Below, piece after piece: positions 42,755-50,955 of a stretch of 64,000 bases of DNA (position 1 is its first letter; the number at the start of each line of letters is the position of its first letter). A model generated the notes under the pieces. That model was not told the origin of the DNA. It saw nothing but the letters and a program-made list of their open reading frames with translations, and ran no database searches. Made by a program: the position numbers and the translations under genes. Source of the DNA: Candidatus Poribacteria bacterium (GTDB lineage Bacteria > Poribacteria > WGA-4E > WGA-3G); assembly GCA_009839745.1 (NCBI GenBank), contig VXPE01000045.1:28718-92717 (forward strand), written 5' to 3'.

Positions 42755-43252
42755 ATGATAAAATATGAAGCAATAAAGCCTAAAGTGTACATCGCAACGA
42801 CAGTCGTTAGTTACTTAGTAGCGCGCCCCAGCAACGATGTAACCTTAGCCGAGCGGCAAAGAGCGACACGAGCGTTGTGGGAGAACTATTCCGATACCTT
42901 CGAGTTTATCGTTTCCGATATAGTTATCACTGAAATTAGACAAGGCAATAAACATATTGTAAACGAGACGAAGCGGCAGCATATTGATCAGGTTTGTCAA
43001 GTCGCTGGATACCAACCTATAATTCTCTGCACTCCCGCAGAGTTAATTGAGGGGATACAAATGAAAGAGGAACAACACCCACCCATGGATCCCGTTCTTG
43101 AAGAATGCTATCGGATGAAAGCAGAATTCAACGCCCGGTTCAAAACCATGCAGGAACTTGTCGATTATTTGAAGGCAGAAAATATAAAGAACAAAGCGGA
43201 AGGTTGGAAATATATATCGCCACCGCCAACCAAACGCCACAACCAAACCTGA
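42755..43252 (+). CDS. Internally deleted PIN-domain toxin fused to antitoxin-like tail
   Basis: A 165-aa reading frame. Residues 8-64 are the front of a VapC-like PIN protein (K-V-Y-I-A-T-T-V-V-S-Y-L, then F-I-V-S-D-I-V-I-T-E-I-R-Q-G). At residue 65 it jumps to N-K-H-I-V-N-E-T-K, which normally follows the third catalytic block, so about 60 residues including the DAxHIA motif are missing in frame. The first acidic residue of the PIN site, usually Y-I-E-T-T, is Ala. From Met103 onward it is the antitoxin-like D-P-V-L-E-E-C-Y-R-M-K tail, similar to the gene at 34346. Nuclease activity is very unlikely. A strong terminator follows at 43314. Confidence 0.68.
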   Translation: MIKYEAIKPKVYIATTVVSYLVARPSNDVTLAERQRATRALWENYSDTFEFIVSDIVITEIRQGNKHIVNETKRQHIDQVCQVAGYQPIILCTPAELIEGIQMKEEQHPPMDPVLEECYRMKAEFNARFKTMQELVDYLKAENIKNKAEGWKYISPPPTKRHNQT

Positions 43253-43313
43253 TGGCGTTTATGCCGTTATCCCGTTATAAGTAATGATTTTCGAGACACA
43301 AGATTGAAATATA

Positions 43314-43344
43314 GGCAGGGGCCGCGGGTTACCCTGCCTTTTTT
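43314..43344 (+). terminator. Rho-independent terminator
   Basis: Seven-base stem GGCAGGG / CCCTGCC with an 11-base loop, followed by TTTTTT, 61 bp after the deleted PIN gene and before gmhA. Confidence 0.85.
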
Positions 43345-43408
43345 CTACTTGGTGCAATGGAAAGCAGCATATTGTAGAAATCATCCATAAGAAAACAGAG
43401 GAAATACA

Positions 43409-43996
43409 GTGGACATTTTGCATAGCATCCGCGATGCGTTGTTGGAAGCGCGAGACGTGCTGGATCGATTTATCGGAAACCCTGAGAATATTGCGACCCT
43501 CGCGGAAACCGCAGAATTAATCCGAGATGTATTTGAACAGGAAGGTCGGGTCTTTACCTGTGGAAATGGTGGGAGTTTGTGCGATGCGATCCATTTTGCT
43601 GAGGAATGCACAGGTAAGTTTCGGAGCGATCGGAAGCCACTTCCAGCGATTGCACTCGGTGACGCGGGACATATCACTTGCACGGCGAACGATTTCGGAT
43701 TCGCAGAGATCTTCGCACGTCCACTGTTGGCACTTGGACATCCCGGGGATCTGCTTGTGGTGCTCTCAACCAGCGGAAATTCTGAAAATGTTGTGCGTGC
43801 GGCGGTGGCGGCACAGTCTCGTGGGATGAAAGTGTTTGGGGTGTTGGGGAGAGAGGGTGGATGCCTCAAAGAACATTGCGATAGCTATCTGATTGCGCCA
43901 GGGGACACTGCGGATCGCATTCAGGAAATCCATATTAAAGTCCTCCATATTCTGATTGAACAAGTTGAACGGTTAATGTTTCCAAAGAATTATTGA
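43409..43996 (+). CDS. gmhA: Sedoheptulose-7-phosphate isomerase GmhA (SIS domain)
   Basis: First enzyme of ADP-heptose synthesis for lipopolysaccharide core or S-layer glycans. The 195-aa SIS protein has C-G-N-G-G-S-L-C-D-A-I-H-F-A-E-E (about 51-66), where the His and Glu match the zinc/active-site residues, and L-S-T-S-G-N-S-E-N-V (about 115-124). It starts at GTG with GAGGAAA upstream. No other heptose genes are in the window. Confidence 0.93.
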   Translation: MDILHSIRDALLEARDVLDRFIGNPENIATLAETAELIRDVFEQEGRVFTCGNGGSLCDAIHFAEECTGKFRSDRKPLPAIALGDAGHITCTANDFGFAEIFARPLLALGHPGDLLVVLSTSGNSENVVRAAVAAQSRGMKVFGVLGREGGCLKEHCDSYLIAPGDTADRIQEIHIKVLHILIEQVERLMFPKNY

Positions 43997-44032
43997 TCGT
44001 GTTTCAAGACTTTGCTACTATGCGGGGATTCA

Positions 44033-44051
44033 GTGCGGTTGAAAACCGCAC
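44033..44051. repeat. Intergenic hairpin GTGCGGTT/AACCGCAC
   Basis: Eight-base perfect arms, loop GAA, in the gap between gmhA and the DUF4212 gene. Downstream, 44071-44100 resembles 198-230 (AATTA...TTCATAC), another shared intergenic sequence. Confidence 0.55.
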
Positions 44052-44175
44052 CGGACTTCACCAATAAATTACCGAATTAATAAATTAATCTTCATACAGT
44101 TTGTGCTACAGAAGTGCTACAAAAATTGGTGAATGTATTTCTGAATATTGCTTAACCGTTCACAACCAAATTAAT

Positions 44176-44205
44176 TTGACCTGAACCCCAACAATTTGAT
44201 ATGCT
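44176..44205 (+). promoter_or_regulatory. Putative promoter for the DUF4212/symporter operon
   Basis: TTGACC, 18 nt, TATGCT, about 64 nt before the ATG at 44269. Confidence 0.5.
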
Positions 44206-44268
44206 GCAGAGACGAAACAACTTTTGGCAGTCATCTGTGATATCGTCGTCCCATGAGGAGGACAATTT

Positions 44269-44550
44269 ATGGAGTCAGCGGAAAAAAATAAGGCGTATTG
44301 GCGAAAGAACCTCCAATATCTCGCTATTTTATTGGGAATTTGGTTTATTACCTCATATCTCTGCTCGGTAGTGTTCGTAGAGCAGTTGGACAAAATCCGT
44401 ATTGGCGGCTGTCCGCTGGGTTTCTATTTCGCACAACAGGCATCAATTTGGATTTTCGTTGAGCTCATCTTCGTTTATGCATGGTTGATGAACCGATTAG
44501 AGCGACGATATAGTCAGCGCGAAGCCGAGGAGGACACAGATCAAATATGA
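44269..44550 (+). CDS. DUF4212 symporter small subunit
   Basis: A 93-aa membrane protein with two helices (about 19-37 and 54-74) and R-I-G-G-C-P-L-G-F-Y-F-A-Q-Q between them, the DUF4212 signature. Members pair with a sodium:solute symporter and are presumed to be its small subunit. GAGGAGGA precedes the ATG. It overlaps the symporter by 4 nt (ATGA), confirming the pair. Confidence 0.93.
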   Translation: MESAEKNKAYWRKNLQYLAILLGIWFITSYLCSVVFVEQLDKIRIGGCPLGFYFAQQASIWIFVELIFVYAWLMNRLERRYSQREAEEDTDQI

Positions 44551-46244
44551 ACGTAGAAGCATGGACTTTCGTAATGGTGGCGCTCTCCTTCGCGTTGTAT
44601 ATTGGCGTGGCACTCTGGTCTAAGGCACGCTCGACGGGGGACTTCTATGTCGCTGGGAGCAACGTGCATCCGGTTGTGAACGGTATGGCGACAGCCGCGG
44701 ATTGGATGAGCGCAGCGTCCTTTATCGCAATGGCAGGAATGATCTCGTTCATGGGACGCGATGGGTCGGTCTATCTACTCGGATGGACAGGAGGCTACGT
44801 CCTGCTGGCGTTGCTATTGGCGCCCTATCTCCGTAAATTCGGTAAGTATACCGTGCCCGATTTCGTGGGCGACCGATATTACTCGCAATTGGCTCGGATT
44901 GTCGCAGTGGTGTGTGCGATTTTTGTCTCGTTTACTTACGTGGCGGGACAGATGCGCGGGGTCGGCATTGTCTTTTCTCGGTTCCTGAGTGTCAATGTTG
45001 AGACCGGGGTGCTCATCGGCATGGGGATCGTGTTCTTTTATGCCGTGCTTGGCGGAATGAAAGGCATTACCTATACGCAAGTCGCACAATATTGTGTGCT
45101 GATTTTCGCGTATCTCGTGCCTGCGATTTTCATCTCTATCCTCATTACAGGCAACGCTATCCCGCAGATGGGACTGATGGGGAAAGTGACGGATGGTTCG
45201 GGACTTTATCTCCTTGATCGGCTCAACGGGCTGAACGAGCAATTGGGGTTTAACCGCTATACAGATGGCAATAAAGCCACGATTGATGTCTTTTTTATCA
45301 CGGCGGCGTTGATGCTGGGAACGGCAGGGCTGCCGCACGTGATTATCCGATTCTATACCGTGCGAAAGGCATCTGAAGCGCGGATTTCCGCGGGGTGGGC
45401 ACTCCTGTTCATCGCCCTTCTCTATACGACTGCACCGGCGGTGGCTATCTTTGCACGCACAAACCTGCTCAATACTGTCAGTTATGAACAGAACGGTGAA
45501 TTGACGGATGTGAAATATGAGGACGCACCAGACTGGTTTAAGAATTGGGAGGCAACAGGTCTGATTAAATTTGACGATGTGAACGGGGATGGCGCGATCC
45601 AGTACCGGGGTCCAAACTCGGATGTTCAGAATGAATTGACGATTGATCGAGACATCATGGTGCTGGCGAATCCTGAGATTGCGAAACTCCCGAACTGGAT
45701 TGTCGGCTTAGTGGCTGCTGGGGGTTTAGCAGCAGCCCTCTCGACCGCCGCAGGTTTGCTATTGGTCATCTCCACCGCAGTTGCGCATGATCTTCTGAAA
45801 GGGACGATGATGCCAACGCTACAGGAAAAACAGGAATTGACTGCTGCGCGTATTGCGGCGGGTGTCGCCGTGTGTATCGCAGGGTATTTCGGCATCAATC
45901 CACCCGGATTCGTAGCACAAGTCGTGGCGTTCGCCTTCGGTCTCGCGGCGAGTTCGTTTTTCCCCGCGATTGTGATGGGCATCTTCTCGAAACGCATGAA
46001 CAAAGCCGGAGCGGTCAGTGGCATGATCGTCGGTATCACCTTTACAGCGGCGTATATCATCTATTTCAAGTTCATCAATCCAGAATTAAACACATCGGAA
46101 CATTGGTTATGGGGTATTTCACCGGAAGGGATCGGAACCCTCGGTATGGTGCTAAACTTCATTGTCTCTATCACTGTTGCTGCGCTGACACCACCGCCCC
46201 CGGAGGAGGTCCAAGCACTCGTTGATGACATCCGGGTTCCATAG
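44547..46244 (+). CDS. Sodium:solute symporter (VC_2705-type, SSS family)
   Basis: A 565-aa Na+-coupled symporter with about 13 helices, related to acetate permease ActP and to VC_2705. Family features are A-T-A-A-D-W-M-S-A-A-S-F near residue 50, F-Y-A-V-L-G-G-M-K-G-I-T, and A-A-A-L-S-T-A-A-G-L-L-L near 394. Residues 330-355 hold a soluble insert with D-D-V-N-G-D-G-A-I, an EF-hand-like Ca loop also known in this subfamily. The substrate is likely a small organic acid, but that is unproven. Confidence 0.93.
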   Translation: MNVEAWTFVMVALSFALYIGVALWSKARSTGDFYVAGSNVHPVVNGMATAADWMSAASFIAMAGMISFMGRDGSVYLLGWTGGYVLLALLLAPYLRKFGKYTVPDFVGDRYYSQLARIVAVVCAIFVSFTYVAGQMRGVGIVFSRFLSVNVETGVLIGMGIVFFYAVLGGMKGITYTQVAQYCVLIFAYLVPAIFISILITGNAIPQMGLMGKVTDGSGLYLLDRLNGLNEQLGFNRYTDGNKATIDVFFITAALMLGTAGLPHVIIRFYTVRKASEARISAGWALLFIALLYTTAPAVAIFARTNLLNTVSYEQNGELTDVKYEDAPDWFKNWEATGLIKFDDVNGDGAIQYRGPNSDVQNELTIDRDIMVLANPEIAKLPNWIVGLVAAGGLAAALSTAAGLLLVISTAVAHDLLKGTMMPTLQEKQELTAARIAAGVAVCIAGYFGINPPGFVAQVVAFAFGLAASSFFPAIVMGIFSKRMNKAGAVSGMIVGITFTAAYIIYFKFINPELNTSEHWLWGISPEGIGTLGMVLNFIVSITVAALTPPPPEEVQALVDDIRVP

Positions 46245-46255
46245 AAATAAGGAAA

Positions 46256-47983
46256 ATGAAAAAGAGGTTTGCGATGATTGCAAAATTTTCATGGAAATTT
46301 CGTCGATTTCCCGTTCAAGGCGTAGCAAGGCTTTTTGAGGGCAGCTTGCAACCGGCTCTCAAAACATGCTGTGTCGTTCTGGTGTTGTTGATGGTCCCTT
46401 TGGCACACGCTGCGAAAGTGGAAGATTTTATGCCCAAAGAGAGTGTCCTCTATGTGAAACTCCAAGATATAGATGAGGTCTACGGTGAGATTGAAATTTC
46501 AGAAAATTGGGAGAAAGCCCTTGCGCTGTTACCGAACCTGCCGGACTGGCAGGAGATGGAGCAGGGACTCGCGATGTTACAAGGGGTCCTTGGGACTAAC
46601 CCCTTGGGCATAATTGAGACGGTGGGTTACCGAACGGCATTCGCAATATGGGCAGATGCATCAGGTGATCAGCAAGTCGGTGTCGTCATACATTCGGGCG
46701 GAAATCTTGGCACACTTCAGCAGTTAACCAACATTGTAGAAGGGCTTTTAGGGATGGATGCTGCGAATACCTTACGCTTGGATGCGGGTGTCTATCAGCG
46801 AGTCCGTTACAATGCGTTGGAGCGGTTCAACGCTATCGTGAAATACGGGTTTGTAGACGATTTTCTTGTGATCGGGGCAGGTGACGGAAGCTTTGAAAAG
46901 TTGATGGATACCTACCGAACCGACCTGCCGTCTGTTGAGCAGAACCCGGAATTTGCCGAAGCGTTAGAGAAAATTGGGGTAGGAGAAGTTACCGTATTTG
47001 CGAACGTTCCCCCTATTTTGCCCGTGGTGGGTTTAGCAGCATCGGAACGCAGGAACCTCGCCACTTTTCAATCTATGTTTGGACGGCTCAATTTGCTGGA
47101 AACAGGTGCCTTCCTCCAAATTACAGCGCAGTTTACGCCAAATCCACCAGAAAACGAGATAGGCCTGTTTTTAAAGGAGGGACAAGCACTTGAAACCCTG
47201 AACGCAGTATCCGATGCGGATGACCTGTTTGTGGCTGTAGCTCCCAAAGTTACGGAAAGCCTGTGGAAGTTTGTTCCCACCGATGCCGCTGCCGAGAGAG
47301 CAATCTCTTTTTTCGAGGAGCTTTTGAATCTCGACTTGGAAGAAGATATCAGGGTTGGCTTGACGAGTGAACTCGCTTTGTCGGTACCTGATCTCACACG
47401 TTTCGATTCAGAAGCCTTGAGTGGTTTTAGATTTACGCTTGATGGCGCAATTGAACTGGATACAGGTGATGTGCAGACCGATGGCGGCATTATTTTCAAC
47501 CCCAGCAACAGGATGAAATGGGACCTGATCGGCAATTCCCTCTCTAACCTACAAAGTACTTCCGTTTCCCAAACGGAATATAAAGGCACAACGGTGTCGG
47601 AGGTTGCCGCAAATATTTATTATAGTGACATAGATGGATTGTTTCTTGTGGGGTTCTCAGAGGAATACATCTATCAACTTATTGATGGAATTCAACAGAA
47701 AAAGAAACCTTCCTACTTAAAACAGGGACCAAAAACACCGACTGCGTTTGCACAACTCAATTTAGCGCGGGCTCTGGAGATGAAAAACGGCTCACCCCCT
47801 TCTAATCAGCTGATCGTTGATGCTAAGGAGGTACCCCTATTGCTCACCTGGCTTTCAGTGGAAGATGACACGGCTTTGTTGGAGGCAACGTTGTCCGAAA
47901 AAGAGACACCTATTGAGATGCTCGCAAAACTGGTGCCATTTCTGCTCTGGAATATGGATGTTCAATCGGAACAGTCTGATTAG
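46256..47983 (+). CDS. Exported DUF3352-like protein of unknown function
   Basis: A 575-aa secreted protein. The hydrophobic core C-C-V-V-L-V-L-L-M-V-P-L-A-H-A (about 41-55) is preceded by an unusually long basic N-region of 40 residues; ATG 46274 (GAGG upstream) would shorten it slightly. The mature protein starts V-E-D-F-M-P-K-E-S-V-L-Y-V-K-L, as in DUF3352-like proteins, which have periplasmic alpha/beta repeats of unknown role. No catalytic motif is visible. The leader overlaps a palindrome at 46333-46364. It lies 24 nt before the HEAT-repeat gene and 1.2 kb before the secretion operon. Confidence 0.68.
   Translation: MKKRFAMIAKFSWKFRRFPVQGVARLFEGSLQPALKTCCVVLVLLMVPLAHAAKVEDFMPKESVLYVKLQDIDEVYGEIEISENWEKALALLPNLPDWQEMEQGLAMLQGVLGTNPLGIIETVGYRTAFAIWADASGDQQVGVVIHSGGNLGTLQQLTNIVEGLLGMDAANTLRLDAGVYQRVRYNALERFNAIVKYGFVDDFLVIGAGDGSFEKLMDTYRTDLPSVEQNPEFAEALEKIGVGEVTVFANVPPILPVVGLAASERRNLATFQSMFGRLNLLETGAFLQITAQFTPNPPENEIGLFLKEGQALETLNAVSDADDLFVAVAPKVTESLWKFVPTDAAAERAISFFEELLNLDLEEDIRVGLTSELALSVPDLTRFDSEALSGFRFTLDGAIELDTGDVQTDGGIIFNPSNRMKWDLIGNSLSNLQSTSVSQTEYKGTTVSEVAANIYYSDIDGLFLVGFSEEYIYQLIDGIQQKKKPSYLKQGPKTPTAFAQLNLARALEMKNGSPPSNQLIVDAKEVPLLLTWLSVEDDTALLEATLSEKETPIEMLAKLVPFLLWNMDVQSEQSD
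46333..46364. repeat. Palindrome inside the signal-peptide region
   Basis: TTTTGAGGGC (46333-46342) and GCTCTCAAAA (46355-46364) pair at 9 of 10 bases around a 12-base loop. They encode part of the unusually long N-region of the exported protein at 46256, so a palindromic insertion into the leader is possible. Confidence 0.45.
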
Positions 47984-48007
47984 ACATAACCAATTGAGGA
48001 GAGAATA

Positions 48008-48955
48008 ATGATTCAGAAAAGATTTACACCGAATGTGAACACTCGGCGATGGTTTTGGGTGATAGCAACTGTGATCGGTATATGCCTCGGTTTAGGGATT
48101 AGCCACATGGTTCAACTTCATGAAGCAACAGCAGAATCACACGATGATGGCTTCTCCGAACTCGCTGCGGAACTCGATGCGATCAAAGCGAAACATAGAA
48201 TGCTACAAGCGAGATGGCAATCCGAATTGCTCGCACAGATCGTGCCAACGTTGGCGGATGAATCTGATGATGTCCGACATGAATATGTGGATTTCCTTGA
48301 AGAAATTGGGAGTCCCGGGATCGCTGCCCTCGTTGCGATACTTCAAGACCCAGATAAGGATGTCCGCGAGGCAGCTGTTGAAGCGTTGGGTGAAATCGGT
48401 GAAGACCTCGCGAAAAATGGGCAGTCCACTGATACCATCCGAGATGCTTTAATTGCGAGTCTCAATGATAACTCTACGAAAGTCCGAACGAATGCGATAA
48501 ACGAGTTGTCTGATATACGAGCTGCCTCCACTGAAACGTTCACCGCCTTGATAGGGATGTTATCAGATGGTTCCAAGTCTGTGCGAGCGAGTGCCGAAGA
48601 GACCTTGATTGAATTAGGCGAACACGCTCCTATGACTATCGCACCGATGCTGGCGGCGGCACTTACGAACAGTGCGTCAGCCGTGACCCGTGGGCATATC
48701 GTTGATGTGCTTGGCGGCGTCGGTGAGGAACTCACAGATGCGGGAAATTCTGGGGAGATGGTCGTGGAACCGCTTCTTAGCGCACTTCATGATACTGCCG
48801 AGGATGTCCGACGTAACGCCGCTGATGAATTAGGTGAGATGCGCGCAACATCGCTTGACGTGCAGGCTGCCTTAACGCAGGCACTTGATGATACTTCTGA
48901 AGCCGTCCGCGATGCAGCGAAGAAGGCACTGCAACGGATTGAGAAAGCCAAATGA
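48008..48955 (+). CDS. Membrane-anchored HEAT-repeat protein
   Basis: A 315-aa protein: a membrane span near residues 15-35 (W-F-W-V-I-A-T-V-I-G-I), a coiled-coil-like segment to about 80, then five or six HEAT/PBS-lyase-type repeats of about 38 residues, marked by D-D-V-R, D-K-D-V-R-E-A-A-V-E-A-L-G-E-I-G, S-K-S-V-R-A-S-A, E-D-V-R-R-N-A-A-D-E-L-G and E-A-V-R-D-A-A-K-K-A-L. These scaffolds bind proteins. It faces the periplasm, anchored at the N-terminus. TTGAGGAGAG lies upstream. A hairpin at 48982 ends the unit. Confidence 0.87.
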   Translation: MIQKRFTPNVNTRRWFWVIATVIGICLGLGISHMVQLHEATAESHDDGFSELAAELDAIKAKHRMLQARWQSELLAQIVPTLADESDDVRHEYVDFLEEIGSPGIAALVAILQDPDKDVREAAVEALGEIGEDLAKNGQSTDTIRDALIASLNDNSTKVRTNAINELSDIRAASTETFTALIGMLSDGSKSVRASAEETLIELGEHAPMTIAPMLAAALTNSASAVTRGHIVDVLGGVGEELTDAGNSGEMVVEPLLSALHDTAEDVRRNAADELGEMRATSLDVQAALTQALDDTSEAVRDAAKKALQRIEKAK

Positions 48956-48981
48956 TACTTCGGATAATGGGGTAAAACTAT

Positions 48982-49004
48982 GCGCCCTTTCTTTCCAAGG
49001 GCGC
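48982..49004 (+). terminator. Terminator-like hairpin
   Basis: Eight-base perfect arms GCGCCCTT and AAGGGCGC with a 7-base loop, 27 nt after the HEAT-repeat gene. Only a short T-rich stretch (GTTATT) follows, so termination may be partial. Confidence 0.55.
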
Positions 49005-49101
49005 GTTATTGATACAGGCGGTGTTTAAACTTATCACCATCTGTTGCGTCTTAACATTATTAACAACAGATACCATACCACAAAGACAAATAACATAGAG
49101 G

Positions 49102-49141
49102 CTACTTCTCGCGTGAGGTCGGGGACCCCGCCGAAAAGTAG
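49102..49141 (+). promoter_or_regulatory. Stem-loop covering the gspE ribosome site
   Basis: CTACTT (49102-49107) pairs with AAGTAG (49136-49141), and an inner G/C stem GGGG-A-CCCC with neighbours forms the tip. The downstream arm adjoins AGTAGGG, the only Shine-Dalgarno-like sequence before the gspE ATG at 49153, so folding could hide it. It could equally be a dispersed palindrome of the G/C type. Confidence 0.4.
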
Positions 49142-49152
49142 GGTTTTACGCC

Positions 49153-50934
49153 ATGCAACAGACACTGAATATGGAAACCTCGCTTGTTGAGGTGATGCGA
49201 CAAGCCTCTCTCATTTCTGAACAAGACTACACCGATATTGTTGCAGAGATAAAACAGACGGGTGCCTCCGAAACCGCTGTGCTTACGAAGCACGGTGTCC
49301 CGTCCAATATCCTTGCGCTCGCTACAAAGAGTGTCGAATACGGGACCCCCTTCATTCAGTTGGAGGCTATTGCCCCTGAACCTGACGTGCTTGAAAAGGT
49401 GTCACCCGGGTTCGCATACCGAAATAAAATCGTTCCCCTTGCCTTGATAGACGATCAACTCACAGTTGCGATGGTGGATGTCCTTGATGTCGTTCTCATT
49501 GACGAGATTGAACTCATCACCAATTGCCGAATTACACCTGTGCTTGCAGATGAAATAGATATTGATGAGGCAATCGTCCGTCTCTATGGACGCACGGCTG
49601 AAAGCCTACTCAGTGCTGGTATCAAGGGACCCGTTGGGGCAGCTACGACGCTTGAACGCGAGACGATTGACGACTTCGGAATTGACGAGAAAGACCTCAG
49701 CCAAGACCCGACAGTTATCCATGCGGTTGACCAGATGATAATCGACGCTGTCCGGATAGGGGCAAGCGATATACATATCGAACCTTACCCGACCCAACTC
49801 AAAATCCGCTTCCGTGTCGATGGTGTGCTGGAAGATCAACCGCAGCCGCCCGCCTATCTCCAATCCGCAATCACTTCGCGTATCAAAATTATGGCGGGAA
49901 TGGATGTCGCAGAACGGAGACGCCCGCAAGACGGGAAAATCAGTCGGCAAATTGGGAGCGTTGGCAACCGGCAAATAGACCTCCGTGTCTCTACTGTTCC
50001 AACAGTTGCGACACTGCACGGTGAAAGCGTTGTCCTCCGTATCCTCGACCGACAGTCCATTGATTTCGGGCTTGAAGAACTCGGCTTAACCGAAGACAAC
50101 CTTCAACTTTTTCAGCGTATGATTCGTAAACCTTACGGTATCATCCTTGCAACGGGACCCACCGGTAGCGGGAAAACGACATCGCTGTATGCGTGTTTGA
50201 AAGAGATTAACTCACCCGATGTCAAAATCATAACCCTTGAAGACCCGGTTGAATACGAATTAGAGGGGATCAACCAAATCCAGGTCAATCCCGATATTGG
50301 TTTCACCTTCGCTCAAGGGCTCCGCCATATCCTACGGCAGGATCCCGACAAGGTATTGGTGGGTGAGATTCGGGACTACGAAACCGCAGAGATGGCGATC
50401 CATACCTCGCTCACAGGACACCTCGTCTTTAGCACACTTCACACAAACGATGCCCCTGGTGCAATCACACGACTTATTGATATGAACGTTGAACCCTACC
50501 TCGTTGCCTCCACCGTAGAAGGGGTCATCGCCCAAAGGCTTGCTCGCCGTGTATGCCCAGCATGTTGTGAGATGTATTCACCCGATATGCAAGAGTTAGC
50601 GGGACTTATGGGGAATGGCAATGGCTTTGCTATCCCTGGGTCTTCTATTCCCGAAAATTTGAAAATTCCGCGTGCAGTCGGATGTAAGGAGTGCCGCGGG
50701 AGAGGTTACAAAGGTAGAATCGGCATCTTTGAAGTTTTACTTATGACAGATGAGATTCGCTCAATGGCACTCAAACAGGCATCGACAAGCGAAATTCGTA
50801 GACTCGCCGTTCAGATGGGGATGAAAGGCTTGCGTGAAGACGGTTGGCGTAAGGTGGCTGCTGGGTTGACAACGGTTGACGAGGTCATCCGGTTAACACA
50901 AGAAGAAGATTTTGATTTCGCGGAAGTTGTGTAA
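49153..50934 (+). CDS. gspE: Type II secretion ATPase GspE
   Basis: Hexameric cytoplasmic ATPase that drives pseudopilus assembly, 593 aa. The N-terminal MshEN-type domain fills 1-150. Walker A A-T-G-P-T-G-S-G-K-T-T is near 333-343, the Asp box T-L-E-D-P-V-E-Y near 360, Walker B V-L-V-G-E-I-R-D near 399, and the His box S-T-L-H-T-N-D-A near 427. A zinc-type tetracysteine C-P-A-C...C-K-E-C (about 467-516) precedes R-G-Y-K-G-R-I-G. First gene of the gsp operon; gspF follows with a 21-nt gap. Confidence 0.96.
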   Translation: MQQTLNMETSLVEVMRQASLISEQDYTDIVAEIKQTGASETAVLTKHGVPSNILALATKSVEYGTPFIQLEAIAPEPDVLEKVSPGFAYRNKIVPLALIDDQLTVAMVDVLDVVLIDEIELITNCRITPVLADEIDIDEAIVRLYGRTAESLLSAGIKGPVGAATTLERETIDDFGIDEKDLSQDPTVIHAVDQMIIDAVRIGASDIHIEPYPTQLKIRFRVDGVLEDQPQPPAYLQSAITSRIKIMAGMDVAERRRPQDGKISRQIGSVGNRQIDLRVSTVPTVATLHGESVVLRILDRQSIDFGLEELGLTEDNLQLFQRMIRKPYGIILATGPTGSGKTTSLYACLKEINSPDVKIITLEDPVEYELEGINQIQVNPDIGFTFAQGLRHILRQDPDKVLVGEIRDYETAEMAIHTSLTGHLVFSTLHTNDAPGAITRLIDMNVEPYLVASTVEGVIAQRLARRVCPACCEMYSPDMQELAGLMGNGNGFAIPGSSIPENLKIPRAVGCKECRGRGYKGRIGIFEVLLMTDEIRSMALKQASTSEIRRLAVQMGMKGLREDGWRKVAAGLTTVDEVIRLTQEEDFDFAEVV

Positions 50935-50955
50935 ATTGTAACGGAGGGGTTGATT

